Shown in pieces: positions 52,841 to 62,427 of a DNA stretch of 64,000 nt. Below the pieces are notes generated by a model. It did not search any database and was not told the DNA's origin. It worked only from the letters and a program-made list of their open reading frames with translations. The DNA is taken from contig NZ_NXLR01000001.1 of NCBI RefSeq assembly GCF_003364255.1, positions 62,001-126,000 on the forward strand. The letters run 5' to 3'. A program made the translations under genes and the position numbers. How positions within the stretch are numbered: the first letter of the stretch is position 1; every line of letters begins with the position of its first letter. This DNA is from Helicobacter marmotae. Its GTDB lineage: Bacteria; Campylobacterota; Campylobacteria; Campylobacterales; Helicobacteraceae.

Positions 52841-52867
52841 GCCTGCTTTTATTATAAGAAAGCAGGC
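52841..52867 (+). terminator. Stem-loop after cysK
   Basis: GCCTGCTTT pairs perfectly with AAAGCAGGC around a nine-base loop, seven bases after the cysK stop. No T-run follows on the plus strand, so it may be a weak terminator or 3'-end stabiliser. Confidence 0.45.
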
Positions 52868-53470
52868 AATAGCACTAGAGATGACAATGAAACTCATCGA
52901 GTAAATAGCCAAGTTGTCATGTCTTTGCTTGCATAAGAAAGCAAAAACCTTTCTTGATTCACTAGAAAATCCGCCATTTTGCCATGTCTTTGGGAGCACG
53001 AAGTGGAAGCGGAGAATTGCTTTCAAAAACACCAAAAAGCACGACTAGTGACTTGGACAGAGATTCTTCGGTCATTACCACTCCCTCAGAATGACAAACT
53101 TAGCTACCCGCAAGGGAAACCCACACACAATAAACACCTGAAAAGGAAATTAGTTTGTCATTCTGAGCGAAGCGAAGAATCTCTAAAGGAATCACTAGTC
53201 GCCAAGAGAGATTCTTCGGCTTTTGCAAAGCCTCAGAATGACAAAATAACGGAGTCGCTGGTAATTCGGGCTGAGTTTCCTCACAATGCTTGGAATGACA
53301 AAAATGGCTGCCTTTCTAGTGATTCCATTTTTCTTTTCCATAAGGGATGGGGATTTAGGGTAATTATCTCGCCTACTCCTGTATGTGTTAGGAAATCTTC
53401 ATAATTTTGAGCGTGAGAAAGAAACATCTATTCAAAACAGAGAAAAATAACAGATTTGAGAGAAAAACTA
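52868..53470. repeat. 600-bp intergenic block with a model CATTCTGAG-type element
   Basis: No gene. The copy at 53154-53245 is the clearest: 92 bp, TTTGTCATTCTGAGCGAAGC...GAAGAATCTCT, centre AAAGGAATCACTAGTCGCC, AGAGATTCTTCGGC...CCTCAGAATGACAAA. It is an imperfect inverted repeat overall. Decayed copies flank it (52915-53100 and 53246-53300). Peptide-like frames through it (CHSERSEESLKESL) are spurious. Confidence 0.8.
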
Positions 53471-53558
53471 TGGCAGAGAGGAAGGGATTCGAACCCTCGA
53501 AAGCTTGCACTTTACACGCGTTCCAGGCGTGCTCCTTCAACCACTCGGACACCTCTCT
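53471..53558 (-). tRNA. tRNA-Ser (anticodon GGA)
   Basis: 88 bases with CCA. Acceptor AGAGAGG/CCTCTCT, anticodon arm CACGC-CTGGAAC-GCGTG (GGA, reads UCC/UCU), long variable arm typical of class II tRNAs (TAAAGTGCAAGCTTTC), T-arm GAGGG-TTCGAAT-CCCTT. Confidence 0.96.
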
Positions 53559-53981
53559 TTAGTGTTGCAAGGAGGGGATATTATCTAAAACTTGCTTAAA
53601 AATCACCCCATCTATACCCATTTGAGCGATTTTGGCTAACTGCGCATTGGATTTAATCACACATAAAAGCTTACAATCAAGCAAATAATGCTCTATGATC
53701 GCTTGATATTGCTTCGCTTTATGTTGTACGCTTTTAGGGATAATGAGATATTGTGGCAAAAGTGCGGCATAAAGCAATAAATCACTCAAAGTATATATCA
53801 TCACCGCATATCTCACCTCATACTCGCAGCAATGTTTGGCGAGCTCTAAACCCTCTTCTTGGGTAAAAGTGCTACTATCAAACCACACAATACAAGACTG
53901 ATTGGTGCTACTTATTTCATCTATACTTGTAATTTTGACAAAGCTACTATATGCAATTGCCTTATGCCCTATAATAATCAT
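53559..53981 (-). CDS. Conserved campylobacterote hypothetical protein
   Basis: 140 residues from MIIIGHKAIAYSSFVKI (ATG 53979-53981, AAGGCATTC upstream; overlaps the zinc-ribbon gene stop as ATGA). Alternating strands and helices (SCIVWFDSSTFTQEEGLELAKHCCEYEVRYAVMIYTLSDLLLYAALLPQYLIIPKS...LLCVIKSNAQLAKIAQMGIDGVIFKQVL) suggest a small alpha/beta or TIM-like fragment, and the KIAQMGIDGVIF ending resembles phosphate-binding ends of such folds. No function assignable. Last gene of the tatB-to-here operon; the same neighbour order occurs in H. pylori. Confidence 0.75.
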   Translation of the reverse strand: MIIIGHKAIAYSSFVKITSIDEISSTNQSCIVWFDSSTFTQEEGLELAKHCCEYEVRYAVMIYTLSDLLLYAALLPQYLIIPKSVQHKAKQYQAIIEHYLLDCKLLCVIKSNAQLAKIAQMGIDGVIFKQVLDNIPSLQH

Positions 53982-54208
53982 TTGAATGCCTTTTTTAAAC
54001 ATTCCTTAGAGCAGTAGCAAGCTCCATTGGCGAGCAAAGCCTCACTTTTTGCTACATAAGTCCCACAATGCGCACATGGATACATCTCTTCTATACCCTC
54101 TATACCTTCTTGTCCTCTTTTTTGTCTTTTTATGCTTTGACGTATCAATGGACGCGTGATAATAAAAGCAAGCACAGCTAGGGCAAAAAGTATAATCAAA
54201 ACTTTCAT
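53978..54208 (-). CDS. Small membrane-anchored zinc-ribbon protein
   Basis: 76 residues. One N-terminal membrane helix (VLIILFALAVLAFIITRPL), a basic/acidic linker, then a zinc ribbon with CAHC (about 46-49) and CYCSKEC (about 65-71) cysteines, as in the PP0621-type family of small proteins. Function unknown. Lies 14 bases after rsmG and overlaps the following gene by four bases. Confidence 0.8.
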   Translation of the reverse strand: MKVLIILFALAVLAFIITRPLIRQSIKRQKRGQEGIEGIEEMYPCAHCGTYVAKSEALLANGACYCSKECLKKAFK

Positions 54209-54222
54209 CTCTCCTCCTTATG

Positions 54223-54819
54223 TTATATGTCGCGATTATGTTTGTAATAATATATGCGATTTTCACGCACAAAGCACTCTTCTACGCTCATACTTGGCAT
54301 TTCTTTTCTAAAATTTGTCCCCTTATAGAAAAGAAAATATCCATTACTTTTTAAAAATTTGCGTGAGAGGAGCATAAGGGATTTTGCGTCCATAAGGGCA
54401 CGTGAGGTGATAAGGTCGATATTATTAACCTCACTTATAGGCACATTTTGAATATTTAGGGCTTTAACTTGAATATTCTCTAGCCCTAAAGTAATGGCAA
54501 TATTTTGCAAAAAAGATGCCCTCTTCCCCCTTGGCTCTATAAGCACAAAGGAACTTTTGGGTCTAGCAATAGCTAAAGGAATAGCCGGGAATCCCCCGCC
54601 TGAGCCTATGTCCATACATGATTGGAAGTCATCAACAAACCTTAGCGGATAAAGGGAGTCAAAAATATTCTCTAATATAGAATCCATCCCGCTTGCCCCC
54701 GTGAGATTGTGAATCTTATTCCACGCTAAGAGCTCTTCACCATAGGTAGCAAAATGCTCATAGCATATTTTGGGCAGCATAATACGCGCATTGTCTAGTC
54801 GTTCTTGTAAATGTATCAT
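54223..54819 (-). CDS. rsmG: 16S rRNA (guanine(527)-N7)-methyltransferase
   Basis: 198 residues. SAM motif CMDIGSGGGFPAIPLAIARP (about 67-85), VLIEPRGKRASFLQNIAITLGL, ITSRALMDAKSLM. Methylates G527 in the 530 loop of 16S rRNA; loss gives low-level streptomycin resistance in other bacteria. Overlaps the queA stop by four bases. Confidence 0.94.
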   Translation of the reverse strand: MIHLQERLDNARIMLPKICYEHFATYGEELLAWNKIHNLTGASGMDSILENIFDSLYPLRFVDDFQSCMDIGSGGGFPAIPLAIARPKSSFVLIEPRGKRASFLQNIAITLGLENIQVKALNIQNVPISEVNNIDLITSRALMDAKSLMLLSRKFLKSNGYFLFYKGTNFRKEMPSMSVEECFVRENRIYYYKHNRDI

Positions 54820-55868
54820 AGTATAAGCATCCCATCACCATAAGAATAAAATCGATAGTTTTCTTTGAGGGCAAGCTCGTAGAGTTCTAGGCATTTCTCC
54901 CTCCCTATCATCGCACTTACAAGCATAAGCAAAGTGCTTTTAGGGAGATGAAAATTGGTTAAAAGATAATCCACGCGCTTAAGCGCTACTCCGGGGTAGA
55001 GAAATATATCGCATTCTCCGCTTAGGGTTTTATGGCGCATATAGTACTCTACACATCTAGCACTTGTGCTCCCTATGCAAAGCACCTTTTTGGCTTGTTC
55101 TATGCTTTGGGCGCTTTGGGGGGAGAGGGAGTAAGATTCTGTATGAATAATGTGGTCGCGAATATCTGGCTTCTCTACGCCAATAAATGTCCCCGCTCCT
55201 ATATGGAGCGTAACAAAGCAGGTTTGAAAATGTTGCTCTAGCATCTCTAAGCTTTGAGTGCTAAAGTGCAAGGAAGCCGTTGGAGCAGCTACAGAGCCAG
55301 CATTTTTGGCAAAAACACTTTGATAAAAATATGTATCAGATTCCATACTTGGACGTTTGATATAAGGAGGGATAGGCATATGCCCATAATGTTCTAGCAC
55401 CTCTAATACATCTTCGCCCTTAAGTAATTTCCCCTCTTTTATAAAGCATACTTTACGCATACCGCCATCAACGCATTCTTTTAGCTCAATGCAAATATCA
55501 TCACCTAAGATAAATCTATCGCCATTTTTGACCCTCCCTCTTATTTGCACTAAATAGAGGGAATCTTCTAGCATTTTGTGGAAAAATATTTCATAAAGCT
55601 TTTGGGATTTTTGAAGATTTGTGAGTTTATGGGCATATAGCCTTGCTTTGATAACCTTTGTGTTATTGAGTACCACAAGCGTTTCTTTGGGGATAAAATC
55701 ACAAAAATGATAAAAATCACTATGAGTAATGCGCCCACTCTCTCGCTCATATACAAGGAGTTTCGCACTCTCTCTAGGGTTGGCGGGGTGATTAGCAATA
55801 GCAGAGGATGGTAAGGTATAGTTATAGCCATCTAGCATAAAGTCATATTCCATATATTTATGCTTCAT
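54816..55868 (-). CDS. queA: S-adenosylmethionine:tRNA ribosyltransferase-isomerase
   Basis: 350 residues from ATG 55866-55868 (AAAGGGCAAA just before); shorter (MEYDFMLDG, 55853) or longer starts are possible. Transfers ribose from SAM to preQ1 in tRNA for queuosine. Pattern: YNYTLPSSAIANHPANPRESAKLLVYERESGRITHSDF, LVVLNNTKVIKARLYAHK, TASLHFS (substrate site), VTLHIGAGTF and YLLTNFHLPKSTLLMLVSAMIG. Overlaps the end of tatC by 11 bases. Confidence 0.94.
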   Translation of the reverse strand: MKHKYMEYDFMLDGYNYTLPSSAIANHPANPRESAKLLVYERESGRITHSDFYHFCDFIPKETLVVLNNTKVIKARLYAHKLTNLQKSQKLYEIFFHKMLEDSLYLVQIRGRVKNGDRFILGDDICIELKECVDGGMRKVCFIKEGKLLKGEDVLEVLEHYGHMPIPPYIKRPSMESDTYFYQSVFAKNAGSVAAPTASLHFSTQSLEMLEQHFQTCFVTLHIGAGTFIGVEKPDIRDHIIHTESYSLSPQSAQSIEQAKKVLCIGSTSARCVEYYMRHKTLSGECDIFLYPGVALKRVDYLLTNFHLPKSTLLMLVSAMIGREKCLELYELALKENYRFYSYGDGMLIL

Positions 55869-56634
55869 TTTGCCCTTTGCTATCATCTTTATTTGCTTCT
55901 TCTAGCTCTTCTATAAGTATAGGGGCGGGGTTGGTCCATTTAAGCACGAGGATAGATATGCCATAGAGGATAGTAAGAGGAATTGCAAGTAAGATTTGTG
56001 AAATCACATCAGGCGGGGCTATAATGGCAGCTATGATAAAAATAAGCACAATAGCATATTTGAAAAAGTCTTTTAAGCTTTTATCGGTAATAAGCCCTAC
56101 TTTGCCCAAAAAGTAGCAGAGCACAGGCAGCTCAAAAGCAATCCCAAAGCCAATGACTAAACGTATAAAAAACCTAAAATAATTCTCCGCTGTGATATAG
56201 GCTTCAAATTGATTATTCCCAAAAAGCAAAACATTTTTAATCAAAAATGGCAGCACCGTATAATAAGAAAACACCACACCTATAAAAAACATCATCGTGC
56301 CAAAAAACACAAAAGGAACCACCACCTTTTTTTCATGTTTATACAAACCCGGGGCGACAAAAATCCACACCTGCCAAAAAATCACAGGCACAGAAATCAC
56401 TAATGCTGCAAAGAGCGCAGACTTCATAGCTATAAATATCCCCTCTATCATACCAGAAGCAATAAACTTACCGCGCACCTCACTCCCCAGCACAGAGACA
56501 AGAGGCATTTTGATAAATGCAAAAATCTCCTCCCAAAAGGAAAAACACACCCCAAAAGCGACAAACAACACCGCAATGCTAATAAGCAGTCTTTTGCGGA
56601 GTTCCTGTATATGTGGCTTTAAATCTTCAAGCAT
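55858..56634 (-). CDS. tatC: Sec-independent protein translocase TatC
   Basis: 258 residues, six membrane helices. Receptor for twin-arginine signal peptides. LKPHIQELRKRLLISIAVLFVAFGVCFSFW at the N-terminus, FWQVWIFVAPGLYKHEKKVVVPFVFFGTMMFFIGVVFSYYTVLPF, and FELPVLCYFLGKVGLI. tatB lies directly upstream (stop and start are adjacent: TAAATG); tatA is elsewhere. Confidence 0.95.
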   Translation of the reverse strand: MLEDLKPHIQELRKRLLISIAVLFVAFGVCFSFWEEIFAFIKMPLVSVLGSEVRGKFIASGMIEGIFIAMKSALFAALVISVPVIFWQVWIFVAPGLYKHEKKVVVPFVFFGTMMFFIGVVFSYYTVLPFLIKNVLLFGNNQFEAYITAENYFRFFIRLVIGFGIAFELPVLCYFLGKVGLITDKSLKDFFKYAIVLIFIIAAIIAPPDVISQILLAIPLTILYGISILVLKWTNPAPILIEELEEANKDDSKGQNEA

Positions 56635-57096
56635 TTAGCTATCCTTGTTGCCTACTTTGCCCTCTTGGCTTTGAGCAGAGGCTTTCGTATCGGGTAAAGA
56701 AGCAGCAGCATTTGGGCTTTCATAGCTTAGCTCTGTGTTGAGGGATTGGAGTGAAGATTGCAATGCTTGTGTCGCCTCATCAATGCTCTTTTTCTCTTCG
56801 TCTAAAGGTTTGCTTATAGAATCTACGCTGATTTGGCGCAATTCATCAAGCTTTATATCTTTGGTGATTTTATCGACTTCACTCTCAATGGTATGCTTAT
56901 ATTTAAGGGCTTCTTGCTTAATCTCCGAGAGTTGGAGCTCTTTATCAAAGCTATCTTTTGCCTCTAACATCGTTTTTTTTACCGCACGAAAGAATTTAAC
57001 AACATCAACAATAGCTTGTGGAAGTTTATCTGGACCTAGAGCGATAATTGCCACAATGAGAATAATTAAAATCTCAAAAATACCTACGCCAAACAT
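56635..57096 (-). CDS. tatB: Sec-independent protein translocase TatB
   Basis: 153 residues. N-terminal membrane helix with MFGVGIFEILIILIVAIIALGPDKLPQAI (the FGxGxxExxxIxxVxLxxxGPxxLP pattern of TatB), amphipathic helix VVKFFRAVKKTMLEAKDSF, long acidic helix and a low-complexity Ser/Ala tail. Forms the signal-peptide receptor with TatC. Confidence 0.93.
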   Translation of the reverse strand: MFGVGIFEILIILIVAIIALGPDKLPQAIVDVVKFFRAVKKTMLEAKDSFDKELQLSEIKQEALKYKHTIESEVDKITKDIKLDELRQISVDSISKPLDEEKKSIDEATQALQSSLQSLNTELSYESPNAAASLPDTKASAQSQEGKVGNKDS

Positions 57097-57257
57097 TAAG
57101 TACCTTCTCTATGGATTAACTTCATGGACTACCTTGTAAAAATAAGCTTGAATGCTGATGATATAAGCGATAAAGCAAGATTCTATAATAACTTAGTAAT
57201 TTTACAAGCTTTTAGCATCAAGGAATAAAAAATGCTTTTTACCTAAGGTATATAAGC

Positions 57258-57263
57258 TATAAT
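57258..57263 (+). promoter_or_regulatory. -10 box of the serS promoter
   Basis: TATAAT in AAGCTATAATTATG, 43 bases before the serS ATG, in the 210-bp divergent gap with tatB. The tatB promoter should lie on the other strand near 57140-57200. Confidence 0.5.
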
Positions 57264-57306
57264 TATGAAACTTAAATAGAGTATTTCACGCATTAGAGGG
57301 GAATTT

Positions 57307-58572
57307 ATGATTGACATAAAGGTTTTAATTAATGACTTTGAGGAAGTAAGCAAGCAGCTAAGCATAAAAAAGGTAAGCAAAAAGGAGACCCTTAATGAGC
57401 TTAAAAGCATTGCCTTAAAATATAAGAGCCTAAAGCAGTCTATTGAAAATCTACAAGCATTTCAAAATAAGACTTCAAAGCTTTTTGCCGTATATAAAGA
57501 GGAGCAAAAGGATATAAATGAGCTAAAACTAGCCCTTGATGAAAATAAGGCAGTCTTAAGCAAAGCTCAACATTCCTTGCATGAGTTAGAAGACCAGCTA
57601 AAGAGCTTTCTCCATAGTGTCCCCAATCTCCCTGATAGTAACACCCCCATAGGCGATGATGAGCGCGATAATGTCGAGCTTAAAAGAATACTGACCCCGC
57701 GGGAGTTTGACTTCACTCCTAAGGAGCATTGGGAGCTTGCTAGCGCTAATGGGTGGATTGATTTTGAGGCAGGAGTGAAGCTTGCTAAAAGCCGATTCTC
57801 TGTGTTAAGAGGTATGGGTGCTAGGCTTAATCGCGCACTGATTAACTTTATGCTTGATTATAATCAAAATGCGGGGTTTGAATATGTAGTAACGCCTGTG
57901 ATTGTCAATGCTAGGGCGCTTTTTGGCACGGGGCAGCTCCCTAAGTTTGAGCATGATATGTTTAAGGTAGATTCTGCATTTGATGATGAAGAGCATGAGC
58001 TCTATCTTATATCCACTTCTGAAATCACGCTTACTAATCTCTATCAAGATATGATTATCCCCGGTGAGGAGCTTCCTATTATGCTTACTACTCATACGCC
58101 TTGCTTTCGCAAAGAGGCGGGGAGTGCCGGGCGCGATACAAGGGGTATGATAAGGCAACATCAATTTGACAAAGTAGAGCTAGTGGCTATTACTCATCCC
58201 CGACAAAGCCAGCAAATGCAAGAAAAAATGCTCCAAACAGCAAGTGGAATCTTAACTGAACTCAAGCTCCCCCACCGCTTTATGCAGCTCTGTGGCGGAG
58301 ATTTGGGCTTTAGCGCGAGCAATACGATTGATATTGAAGTGTGGCTTCCGGGGCAGAATTGCTATCGTGAGATTAGCTCTATCTCAAACACCCGCGATTT
58401 CCAAGCCCGCAGGGCAAAAATCCGCTATAAGGAAAATGGCAGAAACGCACTTGTGCATACCCTTAATGGCTCATCTTTAGCCGTTGGGCGCACATTAATT
58501 GCCATTATGGAGAATTATCAGCAAGACAATGGGGAGATAGAAATCCCCGAAGTTTTGCATAAATACCTCTAA
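57307..58572 (+). CDS. serS: Seryl-tRNA synthetase
   Basis: 421 residues. Class II synthetase: N-terminal coiled-coil tRNA-binding arm (about 30-105), motif 2 [30 protein letters not shown], and motif 3 [24 protein letters not shown]. Charges tRNA-Ser. GAGGGGAATTT before the ATG. Eight bases separate it from the TPR gene. Confidence 0.97.
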   Translation: MIDIKVLINDFEEVSKQLSIKKVSKKETLNELKSIALKYKSLKQSIENLQAFQNKTSKLFAVYKEEQKDINELKLALDENKAVLSKAQHSLHELEDQLKSFLHSVPNLPDSNTPIGDDERDNVELKRILTPREFDFTPKEHWELASANGWIDFEAGVKLAKSRFSVLRGMGARLNRALINFMLDYNQNAGFEYVVTPVIVNARALFGTGQLPKFEHDMFKVDSAFDDEEHELYLISTSEITLTNLYQDMIIPGEELPIMLTTHTPCFRKEAGSAGRDTRGMIRQHQFDKVELVAITHPRQSQQMQEKMLQTASGILTELKLPHRFMQLCGGDLGFSASNTIDIEVWLPGQNCYREISSISNTRDFQARRAKIRYKENGRNALVHTLNGSSLAVGRTLIAIMENYQQDNGEIEIPEVLHKYL

Positions 58573-58580
58573 GGATATGT

Positions 58581-61043
58581 ATGGCAGAAGAAGTCATTAG
58601 CCTTGATGTCCCAAAGGATCAGGGAGATTCAGGGCAAGATTCTAAAACAGGGGAGGGCTCCAAAGAAAGTAGCTCCACAAGCAAAGATAAATTTAAAAAC
58701 TTTCTTCAAGCCCTTAAACTCAAAATACAGCCCCTCCTTGAGCGCATTAAGGAAGATAAGCTCCTGCTTATAGCCTTTATTGCCCTTGGTGCATTTTTAG
58801 TGGTTTTTTTGCTTTTATTACTCCTTTTTGCCCTAACTCATAGCAGCAGTGATAAAGAAGAAGATAGCGCCTCTCTTATTTCACGCAAAATTGTCCAGCC
58901 CGCCCCTATTCTTAGCACGCAAAAGCACCCAGAGATTGATGATACCGAGCTTGGCAATATGATTAAAAAGGCAAATATCCTCTACACGCAAGGGGATAAA
59001 ATGGAGGCACTTGGCTTGTTTGAAAACATCGCGGCGTATTCGCAATCGATTGCACATTATAATTTGGGCGTTATCAAAATTAAAGAGGGCGAGTACCAAA
59101 AGGCGATTGCTTCTTTTAATGAAGCCATTGGCGTGGGGGAAGATATTAGCGTGAGTGCGCTTAATGCCGCATATAGTGCCTATATGCTAGGCGATAAGAA
59201 TCTCTATGAATATTATCTAGGCATTAGCTCAAGCTATTTGTATTACACAGCCAATCAGCCCCTTTATTCTTATCTTTATGGCTTGTTGCAATATTATAAG
59301 GGCTTTTATTTTGAATCATTCTCGCCATTTTTGAATCCAAGCTCCCAAAGCTATATTAATGAGAGTAGGAAAATGGCTTCAGAGGTGTTTTTAATCTTTG
59401 GTGATGAGCTTAATGCCCTAGCTCAACTCAAGCAAGCAGCAGATAAAGATGATAATTTCGCTATTGGGCTACTGCATGCAAGGCTAGGAGAATACACACA
59501 AGCAAAGCAATATCTCTATGAATATCTTGCTTCACATGTGGGAGAGCCTCGAGCGCTTATGGCTTTAGGGCTTATTGAGCTTAAAAGCGGCAATTATAAA
59601 GAAAGTGCGCTTATTTTTGATAGGCTTAATGCGAAAGAAGATGATTCAAAAGTCTTTGATACCTATCCCATTAGGGCAAAATTAAGAGATGATTTATTTG
59701 ATATTAATCTCGCTCAAGAGAACTTTTGGAATCGCCGCTTTGAGCATAACAAAATGCTTGGCTACAAGATTCTCTTTTATTATGCGCCTTTTTTGGTGTT
59801 TGACGCGAAAAAGGCTTTAGCTATCATTGATGATGGGAATCTCTATGCGTATGCGAGCAATATTGAGAGTGCTAAAAGCACATTGCAGGAGGGGCAGAGG
59901 GTTTCTCAAATTAATTCCTCTATCGCCCAAGATTTACGTGCCCTATCTTTAAGCCAAGATATACGTGGCATTATCCAATCCATGGAGCAATCACTCATTA
60001 CCTATCCTAATCATTCTGTGTTGCACTATAATGTAGGGCTTTTGTATGCGCAGATGAATGATTTTGATAATGCCTATGTGCATTTTATACGAGCCTATCA
60101 TTTAGATTCTAATAACATTACAGCGGGTATTTTTGCCCTTATGTGCGCTGAGCTTACATATAGAAGCACAGCAAGATTAAGTACTTCTATTTCTAATGAT
60201 CTTGCAGATCTTAACTTTACTGATAAAATTCAACATCAATTTTTGCTCTCCCTTTTCCGCTATACGAGTGATAGTCCTATGGACGCCCTCTCTTGGCTAA
60301 ATGACCTACAAAAGCAGCCCCATACGGAGAAAAAGCCTATTTATTACGCCCTCCAAGCCGTGTATGGAATCTCTGCTGGCAATGCAGGGCAAATTGTAAG
60401 TGCGTTTGAAAGCTTAAAAAAGGATTATGCAAAAGATGTGGTTACAAACACCATGTATGAGCTTGGCAAGCGATTTGGCGTAAATCTCAAAGATGTAGCC
60501 CTGCAAATGAATGTGATTTATAAGGAAAAGAATCTTGATATGCGCCCCATTTATTATGGACCTGCTCTTGCACGCGAGCTTTATGTATATGTCGGGTTTG
60601 TTACAGGCTCTCTGCGCTCTATACAAGAAGAGCTAGAATCTAAGCTGGTGGTAGAAATGCACACAAGCAATGGTATTTTGCAGGCTTTGGCACTCTCAAA
60701 TATCTATAGCAATGATTTTGAAAAGGCATTTGCTATTTATAACTCATTGATTGATGATTTAGGCGAGCAAGATTCTCAAACGCGCTTTCTTGGGGCGATT
60801 GCAGCAATGGGCGCTAATAGGCATGAAAATGCTGTAGCCCTATTACAGCTCTCCAAGATAGAATCTGCTACCAATTTTGAAGCACGCTATGCTTTGGGCT
60901 TATTGTATCAAGAGGGTAGAAATATCAAAGCTGCCATTCAGCATTATGATAAGCTCGCTAATAGCAAGTTTGAATCGGAATTTTTTGACTTTGAGATTGA
61001 TACAAGCTATTTGCTTGATAATAATCTTGCGCATGCGCGTTAG
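58581..61043 (+). CDS. Membrane-anchored TPR-repeat protein
   Basis: 820 residues. A low-complexity N-terminus (GDSGQDSKTGEGSKESSSTSK), one membrane helix (about 61-86: LLLIAFIALGAFLVVFLLLLLLFAL), then a large repeat domain with TPR motifs (NILYTQGDKMEALGLFENIAAYSQSIAHYNLGVIKIKEGEYQKAIASFNEAI; RALMALGLIELKSGNYKESALIF; VLHYNVGLLYAQMNDFDNAYVHFIRAYHLD). Probably a periplasmic or cytoplasmic scaffold, orientation unknown. The same gene lies beside serS in H. pylori, function not established. Confidence 0.85.
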   Translation: MAEEVISLDVPKDQGDSGQDSKTGEGSKESSSTSKDKFKNFLQALKLKIQPLLERIKEDKLLLIAFIALGAFLVVFLLLLLLFALTHSSSDKEEDSASLISRKIVQPAPILSTQKHPEIDDTELGNMIKKANILYTQGDKMEALGLFENIAAYSQSIAHYNLGVIKIKEGEYQKAIASFNEAIGVGEDISVSALNAAYSAYMLGDKNLYEYYLGISSSYLYYTANQPLYSYLYGLLQYYKGFYFESFSPFLNPSSQSYINESRKMASEVFLIFGDELNALAQLKQAADKDDNFAIGLLHARLGEYTQAKQYLYEYLASHVGEPRALMALGLIELKSGNYKESALIFDRLNAKEDDSKVFDTYPIRAKLRDDLFDINLAQENFWNRRFEHNKMLGYKILFYYAPFLVFDAKKALAIIDDGNLYAYASNIESAKSTLQEGQRVSQINSSIAQDLRALSLSQDIRGIIQSMEQSLITYPNHSVLHYNVGLLYAQMNDFDNAYVHFIRAYHLDSNNITAGIFALMCAELTYRSTARLSTSISNDLADLNFTDKIQHQFLLSLFRYTSDSPMDALSWLNDLQKQPHTEKKPIYYALQAVYGISAGNAGQIVSAFESLKKDYAKDVVTNTMYELGKRFGVNLKDVALQMNVIYKEKNLDMRPIYYGPALARELYVYVGFVTGSLRSIQEELESKLVVEMHTSNGILQALALSNIYSNDFEKAFAIYNSLIDDLGEQDSQTRFLGAIAAMGANRHENAVALLQLSKIESATNFEARYALGLLYQEGRNIKAAIQHYDKLANSKFESEFFDFEIDTSYLLDNNLAHAR

Positions 61044-61066
61044 TTTAACTTTGAAAGGAAAAAGCT

Positions 61067-61966
61067 ATGTTGGTATTTGCAATAGTAGTGTTGGTGTTTT
61101 GTTTAGCAGTGCTAGGGTTTGGGGTGAAAATCATCTCTCAAACAGATATTGCCATTGTGGAGCGATTAGGGCGATTTCACAGGGTGCTTGATGGGGGATT
61201 TCATTTTATTATACCCGTGATTGATAGGATTAATGCCATAGTAAGCGCACGCGAGCAGATGATAGATATTGGGCGTCAGCAGGTGATTACCAAAGATAAT
61301 GTCAATATCAACATTGATGGCATTGTATTTTTAAAGGTCTTTGATGCCAAATCTGCCGTATATAGCGTGAATGACTATAAAAGCGCGATAGCCAACCTTG
61401 CCACTACGACATTAAGGGGTGAGATAGGGCGCATTAATCTTGATGATTCCCTCTCATCGCGCGATCGGCTTAATGCCTCCTTGCAGGTAGCTTTAGGCGA
61501 TGCGGCGAATAATTGGGGAGTGAAAATTATGCGCGTGGAGATTAGTGAGATTTCTGTGCCTAGAGATATTGAAGTAGCAATGAATCTCCAAATGAAAGCA
61601 GAAAGAGAAAAAAGAGCCATAGAGCTTAAAGCCCAAGCGGAAAAAGAAGCCCTTATACGTAATGCCGAAGCCCTCAAGCAAGAAAAGGTACTACAAGCTG
61701 AAGCCATAGAGAGAATGGCTGATGCGAAAAAATATGAGCAAATCGCCCTTGCACAAGGGCAAAGTGATGCTATGGAGCTTATTGCCAATCAAATGGCGAA
61801 AAGCCCGCAAGCTGCGGAGTTTCTTTTAGCCAAAGAGCGCATTGTAGCCTTTAATGAAATGAGTAAGAATCCAAGTAAAGATAAGGTGATTATCCCCTAT
61901 GAGACAAGCGAGTTTATCGGCGGGCTAAGTGTGATAAGCGAGTTTTTAAACCGCAAGGCTCATTAA
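61067..61966 (+). CDS. Stomatin/prohibitin (SPFH/band 7) family protein, QmcA-like
   Basis: 299 residues. N-terminal membrane helix (MLVFAIVVLVFCLAVLGFGV), SPFH domain (TDIAIVERLGRFHRVLDGGFHFIIPVIDRINAIVSAREQMIDI, RGEIGRINLDDSLSSRDRLN, NWGVKIMRVEISEISVPRDIEVAMNLQMKAEREKRA), a coiled coil, and FIGGLSVISEFL. Forms large membrane-bound rings with the NfeD-like partner encoded next. GAAAGGAAAAAGCT before the ATG. Confidence 0.93.
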   Translation: MLVFAIVVLVFCLAVLGFGVKIISQTDIAIVERLGRFHRVLDGGFHFIIPVIDRINAIVSAREQMIDIGRQQVITKDNVNINIDGIVFLKVFDAKSAVYSVNDYKSAIANLATTTLRGEIGRINLDDSLSSRDRLNASLQVALGDAANNWGVKIMRVEISEISVPRDIEVAMNLQMKAEREKRAIELKAQAEKEALIRNAEALKQEKVLQAEAIERMADAKKYEQIALAQGQSDAMELIANQMAKSPQAAEFLLAKERIVAFNEMSKNPSKDKVIIPYETSEFIGGLSVISEFLNRKAH

Positions 61967-62013
61967 GATTATTAAGGCTTATGTGCGGATTTAAGGATAA
62001 TAAAGGGGTGTGA

Positions 62014-62427
62014 ATGAGTGCTCTTGTGTTATTAGCTATAGGCATACTTAGCATCATAGTAGAGATATTTTTGGGCTCATTTTTCTTAGTTTTTATAGGG
62101 CTTGGGCTATGTATCACTGCAGGGATTGAATGGCTTGTGGGCTTTGGAAGCTTTGGCAATGTATTTATTATGCAGGCTTTAAGTATATGCCTCTTTTCTT
62201 TTGCTATGCTTATTCTTTTAAGAAAGCCCATTAAATCGTGGCTTTCTCACGCTCAAAACTATGAAGATTCTCTAACGCATACAGGAGTGGGCGAGATAGC
62301 ACAAGGTATGGTATATTTTAAAGGCACATTTTGGGAATATGAATGTGAAAATATGCAACCCCAAGAGGGCGATAAGGTAAGGATTAAAGAAGTGAAAGAA
62401 AATAAGGTAGTGATAGAATCACTCTAA
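62014..62427 (+). CDS. NfeD-like membrane protein (YbbJ type)
   Basis: 137 residues: two or three membrane helices (about 1-75) and a C-terminal OB fold (GVGEIAQGMVYFKGTFWEYEC...GDKVRIKEVKENKVVIESL). Short NfeD proteins without the protease domain pair with SPFH proteins such as the one encoded upstream; together they organise membrane microdomains or protein quality control. AAAGGGGTGTGA before the ATG. Confidence 0.9.
   Translation: MSALVLLAIGILSIIVEIFLGSFFLVFIGLGLCITAGIEWLVGFGSFGNVFIMQALSICLFSFAMLILLRKPIKSWLSHAQNYEDSLTHTGVGEIAQGMVYFKGTFWEYECENMQPQEGDKVRIKEVKENKVVIESL

Noticed and set aside
52979-53404. 141-codon frame before tRNA-Ser
   Set aside because: Repeat-derived, including the common spurious pattern CHSERSEESLKES.
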